From: Tipula vernalis
Lineage: Eukaryota > Arthropoda > Insecta > Diptera > Tipulidae
Reading direction: 5' to 3'
DNA length: 64,000 nucleotides
Assembly (NCBI GenBank): GCA_958295665.1
Contig: OY282559.1
Coordinates: forward strand, 247,686,764-247,750,763
Both the position numbers and the translations under genes were made by a program. Shown here piece by piece: positions 41,290 through 53,700 of this stretch. Each line of letters starts with the position of its first letter. The stretch's first letter is position 1. The notes beneath the pieces are model-generated. The model saw nothing but the letters and a program-made list of their open reading frames with translations, did not search any database and was not told the DNA's origin.

Positions 41290-42150
41290 ACCTTTAGCAA
41301 ATTATATGAATGGAAAACTAGGATGGAGCTTGGCTATTCCTAAACTGATTATTAATAAATTTCCTCTGTACGTTGGAAATAGGCTTCTAAAATGATTTAT
41401 AGATGAAGATCTGAAATATGGCCAATTAGGACGGAACATGGCTATTTCTTAACGGATTTTAGTGAAATTTGACATCAGCGATGAAAATGGGATTCTAAAA
41501 TTGTTTCTAGATGAAGTTCTGGAAAATGATCAAGTATGATGGAAGATGGGAATTGCCTGTGTGGCGTCGATCGAAATTAAATTTGTCAAATTATAAAAAT
41601 GCACCTTTAAGAATAATTAAGTACAAAATATTCGCACCATTTTAAGATTCCTAAAAAACGTAGCAAGCAACAAAATAAGAAAAAAAGAAGGTTTTTGTTT
41701 TTTCAAAAAAAAAAAAGAAGTTTTTTGCTAAAAAGATACTACTCACGACTTTAGTCTTTTCTTAGTGCAATTGTATCTCCTCTCTGTTTTTGTAACAAAA
41801 ATAAAAATAAAAGGTGTACAGCTAAAGTACTTGTGATTAATATAAAAATCAATTAAAAACATATATGTTATTAATATAAAAAACACTAAAGAAGAACGAA
41901 AGAGGGCATCGCATAATTGTGCTCGATAGGGAGTTACCATCACCGAGCCGCTAGAGGGCTTCGCATAATTGTGCTCGATAAGGAGTTACCATCACCGAGC
42001 CGCTAAACCTGTTTCTTAACCGATTACGATGAAATTTGAGATGTGTGTTGGAAATGGGATTCTAAAATGATTTTTAGATAAAGTTCTTAAATATGGTCAA
42101 TAAGAATATAACTTAACTATTTTTAACCGATTATGATGAATTTTGATGTT
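41290..42150 (-). repeat. Reverse-oriented satellite units with a 52-bp tandem duplication
   Basis: Units of the 2680-3345 family occur reversed at 41290-41560 and 42020-42150. Between them, at about 41905-42008, a 52-bp unit (CATAATTGTGCTCGATA..., ending ACCATCACCGAGCCGCT) is present twice in tandem with two or three differences. Confidence 0.75.
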
Positions 42151-42439
42151 TCCAAAGAACCGAACGAAATGTGACCCAACAATTATTTTTAGACAAGGTT
42201 GTGAGAAATATGTCAATATGGCCTCTATAAAGTTGTTTGTTTAGGTTTCTGTGAATCAAGCAGCTGGTGAGGTTTCTTAGAGGCAGCGTAAAAGTATTAT
42301 TTCAATTGCTAAACAATCAATATTATCTCTGTAATAAAGTTTCGATTAGACATTTTTCTTGCCAATCCTTCGCTTTAAACGTTATGTTTTCTGAGTATTT
42401 GCTGTTGGAGCGGTAAGTTTAGAAAAATACAGTGTGTGG

Positions 42440-42800
42440 CGGACCCATTTCCAAAGCACATATACATTTCATCAAAAAAGGTTGAGAAATAGGCAAGTTC
42501 TTTCAAACTTGGCCATATTCCAGAACTTCATTTAAAAATCATTTTACAATCTCCATTCCAATGCACACGTCGAATTTCATCATAATCGGTTGAGAAATAG
42601 GCAAGTTTCTTCATCCTTGGCCATATTCCAGAACTCCATCGAAAAATCGTTTTAGAATCCCATTTCCAACCAATACGTCAAATTTCATCATAATCGATTA
42701 AGAAATAGCCAATTTCCATCATACTTGGCCATTTTCCAGAACTTCATCTAAAAATAATTTTAGAATCCTATTTAAATCGTGGATGTCAAATTTCACTAAA
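42440..42800 (+). repeat. Satellite array, same family as 2680-3345
   Basis: Three to four units containing ATTTCATCATAATCGG, GAAATAGGCAAGTT and CTTGGCCATATTCCAGAACT, in the same orientation as the array near the left end of the window. Confidence 0.8.
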
Positions 42801-43013
42801 TTCTTCCTCAATTAAGAACAGCAAGATATTTCTCACGACTTGATATAAAAAACGCATTTCACCAGATATAAATTGCGCCGTCTTCACGATATATCACTAC
42901 ATTTATAAGCAAATTAGGATTACTACGTTACAAACGACTTATGTTCGGAATTTCGTGTACTTCTGAGTTATTTTAAAATATTATGGGATGAATGTTAGTG
43001 TCATGCGAAGGCA

Positions 43014-43120
43014 CTTTAAACTTTATTGACGATATAATCGTATTCGGCGGGACAGAAATCGATGAAACTACGGATGTGAGTGCAGCAAAATCATTGATAG
43101 ATTTTTAGGCCTTTTGAATC
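43014..43120 (+). pseudogene. Gypsy-type reverse transcriptase fragment
   Basis: FIDDIIVFGGTEIDETT is the (Y/F)xDD catalytic box of Ty3/Gypsy polymerases with its usual DII-FS context. Only this short stretch is readable. In orientation and family it fits the errantivirus-like integrase remains at 44041-44900. The piggyBac relic at 43320-43980 lies between them. Confidence 0.6.
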
Positions 43121-43326
43121 CAACCGAAAGTGATTTTCTCAATTTTTAGTAGTTTTTACGGTACGTAATAGAATAGGCCTAAGATCGGATAACGCCGCAG
43201 TTATGTTTCAGGAATATTTTGCCCTGGGTCTGCGTTCTGGCTTTGCTTCCAAAGTATCTACAACATAAGTGGCATCGATTTTGAAAACGAAAAAAAACAC
43301 TTACCATTGGCCAAAATTAGCTTGGG

Positions 43327-43980
43327 TTAAAGAATAAGTTGTTTGATTTTCCTTTGTGCAGACCGCACAATGTTTTCTTTTTTGCATTTAGTGCAATTTC
43401 CAGTATTTCTTGAATTATTGAACGGACAGAAGCTCGAAGTGTCGACGATTGAAGATGAGTTTGGAAGTGCGGCTGAATTAGCGAAAAAGTCAATTCCTTT
43501 ATAAAGCAACCCTATATTTGATGCTCGCAGATTGTATTGTATAATAATAATGGAATTGATTCTGACCTGATCCATCATACCAAAGTCTCAGAGGCTATTT
43601 CAATGTAAAGCGAGCAGTGGTGCAAGCGTGGCACATTTGTTCAAATGTATCGGTACTTCCTTTCGTGCAGTTGAAAAAAGCTACTATTTCCTGCATCATT
43701 ATCCTAGCGTTCACTTTTATGCAAACATTGTTTCATTTAGGACTATACAAAACTAAGACATTTCCTTCGGCGTATGCGTAGCGTGTAGTATCAGCAGCCG
43801 CTGTTCGCGTGATCGGTGGTGGTATTTTGCGTATATGTTTTGTAAAGTGCCAACCATGGTCTGGTCGTACTTAGTTATCATTTTTCGAATAAGATCGACG
43901 GACATGAACGAATTATCACAATTTTCTGATTTAATAGCATGGCACAGATTCACCTCCAGAAATTTGAACCCGTCCTACGT
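43327..43980 (-). pseudogene. piggyBac-type transposase relic, C-terminal half
   Basis: Minus-strand blocks read in order: SVDLIRKMITKYDQTMVGTL (the VGTL motif of piggyBac cores), LLILHATH (normally STMH), NCTKGSTDTFEQMCHACTTAR (the N-KGG-D--D----Y---R motif holding a catalytic Asp), then WPLRLWYDG and QVRINSIIIIQYN, and finally a Cys pair C-x2-C near the end as in the piggyBac Cys-rich tail. Stops and frameshifts between blocks and loss of the N-terminal half make it inactive. No TTAA-flanked ends could be placed. Confidence 0.75.
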
Positions 43981-44040
43981 AGGTCTACATGCTTATGATA
44001 TATAAAGTTTGCACATCGTTCATGGTTATAATTTGCCATT

Positions 44041-44900
44041 TTGTGGAGTACGTGGATCGAAACAAACATATTCCAAATTTCTTTTATAGGTGCTCGTCCA
44101 TGCTCCTGTCGTTGTTCGACTCTCGTTGCCTTATCGTCAAAACGAAGACACGCTCAATCATGGATAAATTTTCCAAATTTATCTCCATTTTCGAGCTTCC
44201 AAACACAAGATCTCAAACCATGATTAAAATGTTTAAAATATTCATTTCGAGAGAAGGAATCCCTAAGGAATTTACATATTACCACAGCAAGAGCTTTGAC
44301 AGGCAATATTCCCATCGAGCGTGTCCATGCAACGTTAACCGAGTCAACTCGAATTATTTATTCTCAGAACAAAAATATTTCAATTCAAGGCGTTATGGCA
44401 GATAAGCAGTATTAATCTGCAACAGTAGCGTTCTCGCTTCAACAAAACTAACACCTTTTGAACTCCACAAAGGACACATATTAATAAGAAATATCATAAC
44501 AAATATAGCTGACCAATCTCAAGAATATTTAGAAGATTTTAAATCAAAATATCAACAAATTGCAAATATGTATAGCAGACTTAAATTTACAAAATCAAAA
44601 AGAAACGTAATAAATAAATTAAACGTTAATCGATAAAAACGAAGGGAATTTAAAACTAATGAACATTTTTTTTGAAAAAGAGATAAAGTCGTACCAAAAT
44701 ATATGTATCATAAGAATAAAGGCGTTATATGATTGCAGCTAGGAACCGCAAGAGTCATCAAAGGATACTCTAAACTTATTCAAATAATTGAATTAAATAA
44801 AATAAATTTAAACTTAGAATTAGTTAATCAAACAAAATTGGATATAGGAAGACTTATGGAACACATTTAACGACATTAAAATCATATTTGAAGAACAAAT
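44041..44900 (+). pseudogene. Errantivirus-like Gypsy integrase relic
   Basis: The blocks MDKFSKFISIFELPN (the MDxFSKF strand after the first integrase Asp) and, further on, TPFEL-KGH followed by a basic, Lys-rich segment match the core and C-terminal region of Gypsy/17.6-type integrases. The reading is interrupted by frameshifts, so the gene is dead. The element also has the env remnant below, which is why errantivirus-like is used. Confidence 0.7.
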
Positions 44901-45059
44901 TTATTCTATGCTGCAACTAAAAGGTAAGAATTGTACACGTTTCAAAAAGTTAAAACAATTCCAATAAACAACCAAATCTTTAAACACGCTCCAAATTTCA
45001 TTGTTCAAATTGCGAAAGAATTCAACAAAATCCGGAAGTAGACATTAAATTTTTAAAAA

Positions 45060-45375
45060 AAGAGTATTTATATATTTCATCACCCGAAGGAGTACGTACA
45101 CATGAAGACAACATATAACATTAATCAAGCAACGATCATAGGAATTAAATTATTGCATTTCAGAAATTATTCAATCATCATTCGAGATAAAAAATACTCG
45201 AACGACCAAACGAAGCGATATCATAGAGTTACGTTATTACAACCACTCGTTAACATTAAAATTAATACTATAATGGAAGAATTTATGGACTTACACTTCA
45301 ACCGCTTCATCAATTATATTAATTATATTAAAAACACAGGACCACAAAAAAAACGAGTGGGGGCTTCCTTAAATT
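45060..45375 (+). pseudogene. Errantivirus-like env relic (N-terminal part)
   Basis: The 91-codon frame 45102-45377 ends with a basic QKKR stretch followed by a small hydrophobic-start segment and stop. In insect errantiviruses the env protein has an F-like architecture in which a basic furin-type site precedes the fusion peptide, and the preceding FINYINYIK-type helix is typical. The position directly after integrase fits. The remainder of env (fusion peptide, transmembrane anchor) is absent, so this is an old, non-functional remnant. Confidence 0.5.
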
Positions 45376-45479
45376 AGACCAGTGGATTATATGTTTCTTG
45401 GGTCGCGGAAACCGAATCCAAAACCTGTTTTACCCCATCACGTCAGCATTTTTTTCTAACCTCAAAAAACAGCTTGAAA

Positions 45480-46060
45480 CTATAAAACCCAACAATATCA
45501 ACCCTTAAACCTTATAACCCTATACGAAGGTATGAAGATAGCTATGAAGATAGCTCAATAACCTTGAGATCGATAACTTATAACCCTAAAACCCATAACC
45601 TCAAAATCTATAACATCAAAACTCATAGTGCATAGTAGCATAATCAATTTCAAATCCCAATAAACTACAAACCAAAAATGCAGCAATAAAACAAAAAAAC
45701 TTACACGCAAAACAGAAACCTCAATCTCGGAGAGTTTTAGCTTTATATTTCCATACGTCCATCACTTCATAAGCTCAAAACCCATAAACCCCACAATCCT
45801 GAAGAGTAACATAAGAAAATGTCATGTCACAATATAACTCCGTAATCACATCCCCATAACTCCATACAACCTAATACCTCAAAACTCAATAGCCCCAAAA
45901 GTTCATAATTCTATAATTCCATAACCACATAGCCCTATAACCCAGAAATCCCCAAACCTTATAGCCCCATAACCGTAACAACAAAAAGACTTACAAGTGA
46001 GCCTTCACGAGCCTGTAATCTCAGAAAGCTACAATTAAAACTTATGCCCGAGACTTAATT
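45480..46060. repeat. Degenerate ATAACCYC low-complexity tract
   Basis: Long run of CCATAACCCCA / ACCTCAAAACTCATA variants, without coding capacity. It resembles a decayed minisatellite and separates the errantivirus relic from the transposase relic at 46220. Confidence 0.75.
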
Positions 46061-46219
46061 CTTGTTTTGCAGAAAGTTTGAATCAAATATTTAATCTTAT
46101 TTCTCATAGACTTTGGGTCTCCAAAACTGTAATTCGAATACTCAATAAGGTCAAGATTTCCTGCGTTGTAATAACCTACATTTAGCGATACCCAGGAACA
46201 ACGACTTGGACGTAGCAGG

Positions 46220-47540
46220 CTTCTGTTCCTTTTGGGGTGCTTGATTTACGTGAGTCCTTTCGCCTCTCACGATTCTCAAAGAGCTTTACGACTTTGTAAG
46301 TAGCCTTTTCATGTGTTTTCAGTTTTAGAGTGATAACGCGTTCGTTTATTTGTAAATAACCTTTGTAGTGCTTTTCTTTTGTGTTGGTTTGACGTGTCTC
46401 TCTTCAAAGACCAATAGTAGTCTGCCAACATATTGCTATCCCAAACACCTTGATATCTCTTTTTAATACCTTTTAAATCCTGTTGGAATCTTTCGCCCTG
46501 CTCTTCAGTAAAATCGCCTAAATTTTCAGGAAAGTACTCAATATAAGAATGAAGAAAGTGCAGCTTTAGATCCATTAGGCATCCCATATGTTTAAATTTT
46601 TTTACCATTAGTCATTCTTTTTTAGAATTCATTGTCTTTTAAAAGTTTTCTAATTTGTGGTTCTTTAAAAACACCATCTCTTGTTTTCGCATCAGACAGT
46701 ATAGCAAACATTTCAAATATGTACTAAAAAGCTTTGCTCTCCGTAGTTTTCATTGCTTAGACGAATTGTTTCACAAGTTCCCGTTTTATATGTAATGGTG
46801 GAAGGATTAATTTATCTGTTGGTATTAGACTCTGTTTCATGATATTTTTAAATCCTGTAGTTAAATTCTTTCTAGTTGGCCAATCTTTTTCCACATAATA
46901 TTCGGCATGAGCTCGGCTGTCCCATTCACATGAAAAACATGTATGTTTAGTGAAACGACTTTGTTGACTTAATAAAATTGTCATTATTTTAAAATATGCA
47001 CATATTTTCCAATTGTGCTTAGCGTAATCTAATTTTTTGAGTAGGAAGCAAGGGTTGTGGTACTCCTCATTTAACACAACCGAATGCCCAACAGGTAGCG
47101 GAACACGAATATGAAGCAATACAGTTTTTAAAGTACGTGTTGATGAATAAATGCCAGTCATTAGCTGCATAAGAAACGTTTTACTCATTTATCAGTCCTT
47201 TAATATTGTTACAGTAAACTAAATTGTCTACGTCTGTAAAAGACTTTCTAAATTGGATATCTCTTTCGCTATAAAAAGTTATACGAGTTCCTGGAGCTAG
47301 GCAATTTTTCTCTTTTAATCTTGACGCCATTAGTTCAGAAATTTCATTTGAAAGTCCAGCATTTCGGAACAAGTCTCGTCTTCTGATTGTTCTGATGTTT
47401 CATCGTTCATCTGCATATCCTCAGCGACATCATCAGGTTCGATAACTGACAATTCTATTGCCCTTTTATATTCGTCGCTAGTAGTATTACATTTGTTACT
47501 CTCTGCAGCTTCAATAATGATAGGACAAGTCACAGATTCA
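46220..47540 (-). pseudogene. Relic of an unnamed transposase-like gene family
   Basis: Three blocks in order on the minus strand: 47181-47372 (NCLAPGTRITFYSERD, FRKSF--VDNLVYCN), 46757-47188 (LKTVLLHIRVPLPVGHSVVLNEEYHN, WKICAYFKIM, FSCEWDSRAHAEYY, DWPTR, KLILPPLHIKRELVKQFV) and 46309-46608 (LKLHFLHSYIEYFPENLGDFTEEQGERFQQD, RRYQGVWD-like KRYQGVWD, MLADYYWSLKRD). Closely similar proteins recur in many copies in insects and Hydra, which is why I treat it as transposon-derived. The block edges show frameshifts. A further acidic frame at 47330-47533 may be its N-terminal side. I cannot name catalytic residues. Confidence 0.7.
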
Positions 47541-49200
47541 ACACAGATAAGAAATCGAAGATATTGTTTTTCGGATGTTCCAAAAACTTTCGTTAAACAA
47601 AAATAGCAATCCTTCTCATGATTTTTGGAGAATCATTGGAGAAGATATTTCTGGTGAAAATTTGTGATTCTTATTTGTAAATATCATCTTAGATAGCACT
47701 AATACATTCTGCTTTCGCAAATTTGTTCTTGATCATCTCTGCTCTTGTCTCCAACATGGATTTCATAGACTTAATGAACTCCAAGTATTTCTCGGCGCTC
47801 ATCGCCAACATTAATTAATATTTGCAATGTATAAATATAAAATATTTAATTATAAATATTTATTTTGCTTGATTTAATATTTCCACAGAATTTGGTCCAT
47901 TAAAATTGAATGGAGAAACAAAATTATCAAATTTTTATATTTGATACTGATACGTTATTTTATTATTATTTTATCAAAAGTAATTTAAAAATGATCCAAC
48001 AGTTCTTAGAATATTCTTAAAAAAATATTTTTCATCAGATTTTTCTCGGAAATCCCTACATACATTAAATATGCTTAATGTATATGTATTATGTATTTTA
48101 CATTTATTATTTATTATTTTGGTTTTTAATTAATTTCACCATTATACATTTACTAAGTCGTTGCGAAAAAATCCACACCATATGTTATGGTTAAAGTCGT
48201 ACACATCAACCTAATCGTTCTTAGAAACAACTTTAGAAAATTAAATTTTTCCATGTTTGCACTTTATGTGTACGAGTACTTTGGTATTATAGTATTATCC
48301 CCAGACCGGTTTTCACTAAAGTTATTCGCACAATTTTTGTAGTGTTTTACTTTATTGATACCAAAGTATAACACCAACATTTGTACGGAAAATTTACACT
48401 GAATTTCATTTCGTTTTTGTGGTCTTACAATAAAATGAAATAAAGTCCAATCATGGAATTGAAGGTTTTCCTCCAACTTTTCCACAGTTGCTCCCACAAG
48501 AATAAAACTTTTTTGTGCGTCTTGTATAATCGAACATGCACATTTTGGTTGTTTTTAAGCCGCCCTTCTCTGGAAGTCTGGTAATATTACATAATGTATT
48601 AAGTGAAATAATAAGCTAGCCACACGACCATCTTCTCAAGATCGTAAACACAGCACTAGGCACAATACACATTACGTACGGGTATCAAAGTATAATAAAC
48701 TATGCATTTTAAATATTAAATGTCTAGGAGTAAAAACAAATATAATTAAATTCAAAATCATACTTCCATTAAGACTATCTTTGTATTTGAGGGCCGACAG
48801 CAAATTTCTTACAGTTTGGCCTTTCACTTTTTCATCCAATATGAGAATTATTTTACTCAAAAAATCTTAAAACAGGATCCCGATGCTATGCACTTTGTAT
48901 AGTGATTTAAAGTCCATTCTTCAGTTCTGGCTGCAGTTTTAATAAAATTAAATCTGAGAAAGTTAGTTTTGTGCCAGTGGTTTCCAGTTCAACCCAAGTG
49001 CAATTCTCTTCAATCAAAGCATTTAAGCTTTTTTGGCAATGTTATACAAGTTCCGTTAAATTACCCTTGAAAATGATGGATTGCACATTTATTGGGTTAA
49101 TTTCGTTTTAATATTAGTTGTCAAAGTTTGTCAAAAGGTTGTCAAAAGTCATCATAAATTTCCAAAATAAGCGGATAGAGAAAACACACAACAACATACG
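47540..49200. other. AT-rich stretch with unassigned short frames
   Basis: A 40-codon minus-strand frame beginning MLAMSAEKYLEFIKSMKSML near 47813, plus frames of 77 codons at 48264-48497 and 62 codons at 48672-48860. None has a recognised domain. They could be decayed transposon or host exons, and the sequence alone does not decide. Confidence 0.4.
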
Positions 49201-49243
49201 ACGGTTCGGAACACACGACGGTTCCTCGGATTGAAACTAGTAC

Positions 49244-49710
49244 GTGGCTCATTTCGACTTAGTCGTTGAAACAAATGCCTGGAACCTGCAACATAAGACA
49301 TTACAATTTGGTGGAGCGCTACTGGGCGATGCCCTGGCCCTCCTGTTCAATATGGAGCCAACGGCGAGACGGGACTTTGGCAGGTTGTGTGTTGCGTTAA
49401 CTTTACGTTTTGAGACGCACCAGCAGGAGAAGGTTAGCCACACGCTCCTTCGTTATCGAGTGCAACAGCCGAAGGAAAATCTTTCTGCATTCGGACTAGA
49501 TGGCACTTGATCGGATCGCCATGACGCGATTTATTGATAGTATTTGGGAAAGCGAAGTACAAGATCTTTTCAGAATGTCCAGCACATCAAATATCCAAGA
49601 GGCAATGGCCAAGGCAATTGAGATAACGGCATTATGGCAGGCTACTAGATTGAATCAAACAAAAATTCACGAAACTGTGATTGAGGTGCCAGAACCAACC
49701 AATAAATAAA
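49244..49710 (+). pseudogene. Gypsy gag relic
   Basis: Two overlapping frames (49244-49510 and 49500-49709) read as one Gypsy gag: AHFDLVVETNAWN, LLGDAL, RRDFGRLCVALTLRFE (a capsid helix motif), then a frameshift and ALDRIAMTRFIDSIWESEVQD. The nucleocapsid knuckle is not seen. It opens the plus-strand Gypsy relic that runs to about 52045. Confidence 0.75.
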
Positions 49711-49899
49711 GAGGAAGTCGATAAGCAAGCGTTTACACTCGAGTCAGGGCCCGGTACTTGCATTGTTCTTGGAAACTAACGACAGTCTTTGCTACGGGCT
49801 GCCAGCGACTTCCAAATGATGTGACGCCCCAAAATAAATCACCATCCAGGCGACGGATGCTTCATCTTTAACCGCCGATGGGCTCCTAAACAAACAGAA

Positions 49900-50215
49900 T
49901 GCCAATTTGTTATAGATACTGGTGTCATGGCAAGCTTAATCAATAGTAAGTTTCTACGGGACTATCCCATAACTGCGCAGCCTTGTCACCTACGTGTCAA
50001 AACAGTAACAGGTGATTCATGCCCTGTCACTGACATCATTGATCTAATCGACACTGGCTGGGAGAATTCACTGCGTATTCCAGATTTATTATCGCAGATA
50101 TCACTGATGACACCATTCTTGGGACAGATTTTCTCAAGAAATTTGGATGCCAAATCAACTTACAACATGAAAGGTTGATTCTTCACAGGAACAAAATATC
50201 ACTTACCATTGCCAG
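49900..50215 (+). pseudogene. Gypsy aspartic protease relic
   Basis: FVIDTGVMASLINSKFL carries the D-T/S-G active-site motif; after a frame break the reading includes ILGTDFLKKFGCQI, the normal second half of retroviral-type proteases. Its place between gag and reverse transcriptase fits. Confidence 0.75.
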
Positions 50216-50219
50216 AAAT

Positions 50220-51200
50220 CCCGTCCACGCCCAGTTAATAGAGCATCCGACAGTATCTAAATTGCCCAATGGAGTGTTGGTAGCTGGAGGACTCATCAAC
50301 GCAAGTCGCAATACTCCAAAGAAAATCCGGACAGTAAATCTGACCGAACATGTAACTACACTTCCTGAGAATACTCGTGTTGGCGCCACCGAGAAAGGCG
50401 TCATCGAACCATTTATACGCCCTTGGTCATTAGTCCGAAAGAAGGATGGCTCGCTGAGGTTCTTGGCAAGTGGACCTCGAACCTAAAGATAGAGCCAAAA
50501 CGGTGTTTTCGACAGGAGAAGGCTATTTACAATCATGCCTTTTGGCTTATGTAATATCCCCGCCACATTCTCGCGACTAATGCAACTAGTATTCGTGGTG
50601 TTGCTTTGCGAAACGTGCCTCGTATATATACTTGGCCGATATCATCGTATATGGAAAAATCAAAGGCGAGTTACCCAAGGCGAACTTAAACCTGAATCCA
50701 AACAAGTGTCATCTGTTCAAACGAGAGGTTAAATATCTAGGTCACATTGTTAGCAAAGAGGGAATCCGAATTGTTCCGGCAAAAGTTGCTACTATTCGAG
50801 AATGGCCGCTTCCTGATGGAAAAACACCGATGCGCAGTTTCCTCGTTCTTTGTTCGTACTCCCGTCTTATCATACTCGCATATCGAAATACCATTTATAG
50901 TATAAGAAATTGAAGGGCAGATGAAAATGATCGATAACTGCACTACAAGACAAGCATTGCTAGCTGTTGTAAAGATAATCCAACACTTCTATTCATATCT
51001 ATACGGACAGCGATTTATTGTAAGCACCGATCACGCCTCGTTGACATGACTGTTAAATTTTAAAAAACCAGAAGGGGAAGTAGCCAGGTGGATCGAGACA
51101 CTACAACAGTACGATTTTGATATCTAATGTCGTCGTGGTCAGCTGAATGGGAATGCCAATTCTTTTTCACGACGGTCGTACCCGAAGGGGGGCCAAGAAT
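50220..51200 (+). pseudogene. Gypsy reverse transcriptase and RNase H relic
   Basis: In order: RVGATEKGVIEPFIRPWSLVRKKDGSLRF (start of the polymerase), MPFGLCNIPATFSRLMQ (motif B), LADIIVYG (the catalytic box, with the first Asp of DD altered), NPNKCHLFKREVKYLGHIVSKEGI, then RNase H/connection ALLAVVKIIQHFYSYLYGQRFIVSTDHASL and GEVARWIETLQQYDF. At least four frame breaks occur. It is a typical Ty3/Gypsy pol of the mdg1/412-like layout, inactive. Confidence 0.85.
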
Positions 51201-51419
51201 GCAGCCGAACTGAGGCTCGAGAAGAGGCTACAATGGTTCTAGGAACGAGGTTTGATATCAAGGAAGATCGCTTTGCGAAAGCACAACAAAGGGACGACAT
51301 GCTGGGACAACTTATATCATATAAATCCCTCGGGAAATCCCCATCCAACTTGAAAGCAAATTTCAGCAAAACCAGCGGCAATAAAAAGATACTGGGTGCA
51401 ATGGGATTCGATTATAAGT

Positions 51420-52045
51420 CAAGCCGGTCTGCTGATGCGTAAGTTTGAGTCACCAAATGCTGCGAACAAGTGCTGCCTGATGCCCATGACAGAAGAACGT
51501 CTGGTCACTTCGGAGTGGCAAAAACAACACACCACAGTCGGGAAAAGCTCTATTGGTTTGGTTGGATGATAGCTGTTGAGTGTTGTTGTCGGAATGACAT
51601 TTGTGCAGCTCGAAAGAGTCCTCACTGAAGAACACGTGGGCGAATGCAACGATACTTGGTTAGCGCCCCTTTGGAACGACATCAAAGACCATTACAGACC
51701 ACTGCAAATGGAAGTCCTTATACCTTGGTCGTAATGGATTATTTTACCAAATGGCCAGAGGCAATTTGTATTCCCGATCAAACTGCTGAGACTGTAGCGG
51801 AAGCCTTGGTACGGGAATTCTCGGTACGGCGTACCGCTTGAACTCCACTCCGATCAGGGCCGTAATTTTGAGTCTACGGGTTCGTGAGCGAATCAACTAA
51901 TTTACTCAACTATCTAAGTTCGTGCGCGAAAATCAACTTGACTGGGACCGACTGCTGCCTTTGTTCTTACTAAGTGTGGAAATGTTAACAACTCTACAAA
52001 TAAGCCTACATCAATCAAAGACAGCATCAATTGCTCTCCTTTTAA
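51420..52045 (+). pseudogene. Gypsy integrase relic
   Basis: VVMDYFTKWPEA with the first core Asp, AETVAEALVREF, then HSDQGRNFES in a shifted frame (second Asp) and NQLDWDRLLPLFLLS. Homology stops near 52045, where the frame runs without interruption into sequence of a different retroelement. Confidence 0.85.
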
Positions 52046-52960
52046 AATTTGGGAAAGAAGGGAAGGAGATCGTCTTGATCCAAGACCCTAGGGTCACTGA
52101 AAACCGGGTACTTGGACTCAAGACTTATAGATTAGTGCAAACGAAAAAGAAGGTAGGGTTCGGTCGTGCATTCTCGAAAATAATATAAATTGTTTTCTGC
52201 TTTTTCAGCGGTTAGCATTGAGGTCGAGAAACGAAATCTCGGCCTAATATCAGTTTACCTAGCATATAATGAAATGGGCAACAGTCAATCTAGGTACGTT
52301 AATCAGGGAGTGTCAGAAGCGCAAGACACAACCTGGGGAAATAAGGACTTAGTAATTATAAATACTAACTTTCAAAAATGTAACATAGGCAATAAGCTGA
52401 CTTTTGTAATTAAAAATAGACAGGAGGTATTAGATATCACAGTTGTCTCTAAATTTTTGATGAATAGTCTATTAAATTGGAAGGTGTAGAAAGACCTCTC
52501 TTTTCTGATCATAGTTATCTTGAGTTCGAAATGGATATGGCATTTCCTAAAAGTTCAATGTACAGGAGTAGGAGGAAAACCGACTGAATTCACTACCAGT
52601 ACTGGTGCCAAAATCTCCAAAAACCACGCAAGAACTCAATGGCCTAGTGGACAAGTTTTCAAACGCTTTTAAGGAAGCGATACTCAGCTCTAGTCCTCTG
52701 AGCAGGTCTAGCGGTAAATATCGGCCACAATAAGAGCTGCTGTAGTATGAAACTCCTATAAGGAACTCCTTAAAACTTACAAATATGGATTAAGAAGGAC
52801 CAAGAACAGATCTTGGAGACTATACTGTGGAAAAATCCAGGAGTCTTCGGAGATGTCAATGCTATGCAAAGTACTATCCACTGGTCCTTCCATTCCAAGT
52901 TATATTCAACGGCCGGATGAGATAAGGACCAGTTCTAGGAGCAAGAACTTTTTTATTCTT
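52046..52960 (+). pseudogene. R1-type APE endonuclease relic fused to the Gypsy end
   Basis: LIQDPRVTENRVLGLKTYRL resembles the LIQEPW----I-GL opening of R1-group apurinic-like endonucleases. Then follow NKDLVIINTNFQKCNIGN, TFVIKNRQEVLDITVVS (normally TF----RS-IDIT), NWKV--D-SFSDHSYLEFEM (the SDHR-type catalytic His) and, further, NRSWRLYCGKIQ and SMLCKVLSTGPSIPSYIQRPD, the linker to the polymerase. Several stops are present. The polymerase itself is lacking. The 5' border is inside a codon run of the Gypsy integrase, suggesting insertion or recombination. Confidence 0.75.
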
Positions 52961-53700
52961 TTAAAGCAAATCACCCTTAATGGAAATTTTTGCATTTTGA
53001 AGATTAAAAGTTTTATATGTACCACCCCAAATAGTAATAGCTTATTCCATAATATTATTAAACATATGGAGTGAAATAAGGAAACCTACGACGCTCCTTT
53101 GGACAAATCTTCCTCAACAAATATTGTTTCCGAATACGTATTAATAATTTCTTAGATGAATTATACCATTTTTTACCCAACAGAACATAAAATTATATAA
53201 ATTCTTAAACTGCTGTCATCGGTTTAATAATTCGCGTTTATATAGTGATAAGTTCTCCCGAATAAAAATTTGTTTATCTGCCGGACAATTTAAACCACCA
53301 TTGGATACAAAAATGTTTCCTTTTGTTATACAATTGGCTAAAATTCTTTTTACCATGTTTTGGTAACTTTAAATCAACAACTACCATTTTATTGCTTGAT
53401 GACACATTCTTTTTTCTTTTTAGAGTTAAAACAAGTTACTAACAGCATCATCCGGTAGTTTGCATTCACTATAAGTTAAAATATCGGTAATTTGTTTCAA
53501 GACCAAAAATAATAATTTCAGATGAGTTCCCCACATTATTAGAACGTTGTAAAATTTCTTGTTCAAAACGAGACCATACTCTTGATAAGCACTTCTCCAA
53601 GGTTTATCTATCAATTTTTTTTAGTTTTTTCTGTTTCTGCTCATTAAACTTACATGTATTCTTACGTAAGCTACATTCCCGTATTTTTACGTCAAAATCT
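52960..53700. other. AT-rich stretch, nothing recognised with confidence
   Basis: Short frames only. Some minus-strand readings (for example a 62-codon frame at 53426-53614) may continue the Harbinger relic at 53700-54205, but no motif confirms this. Confidence 0.4.
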
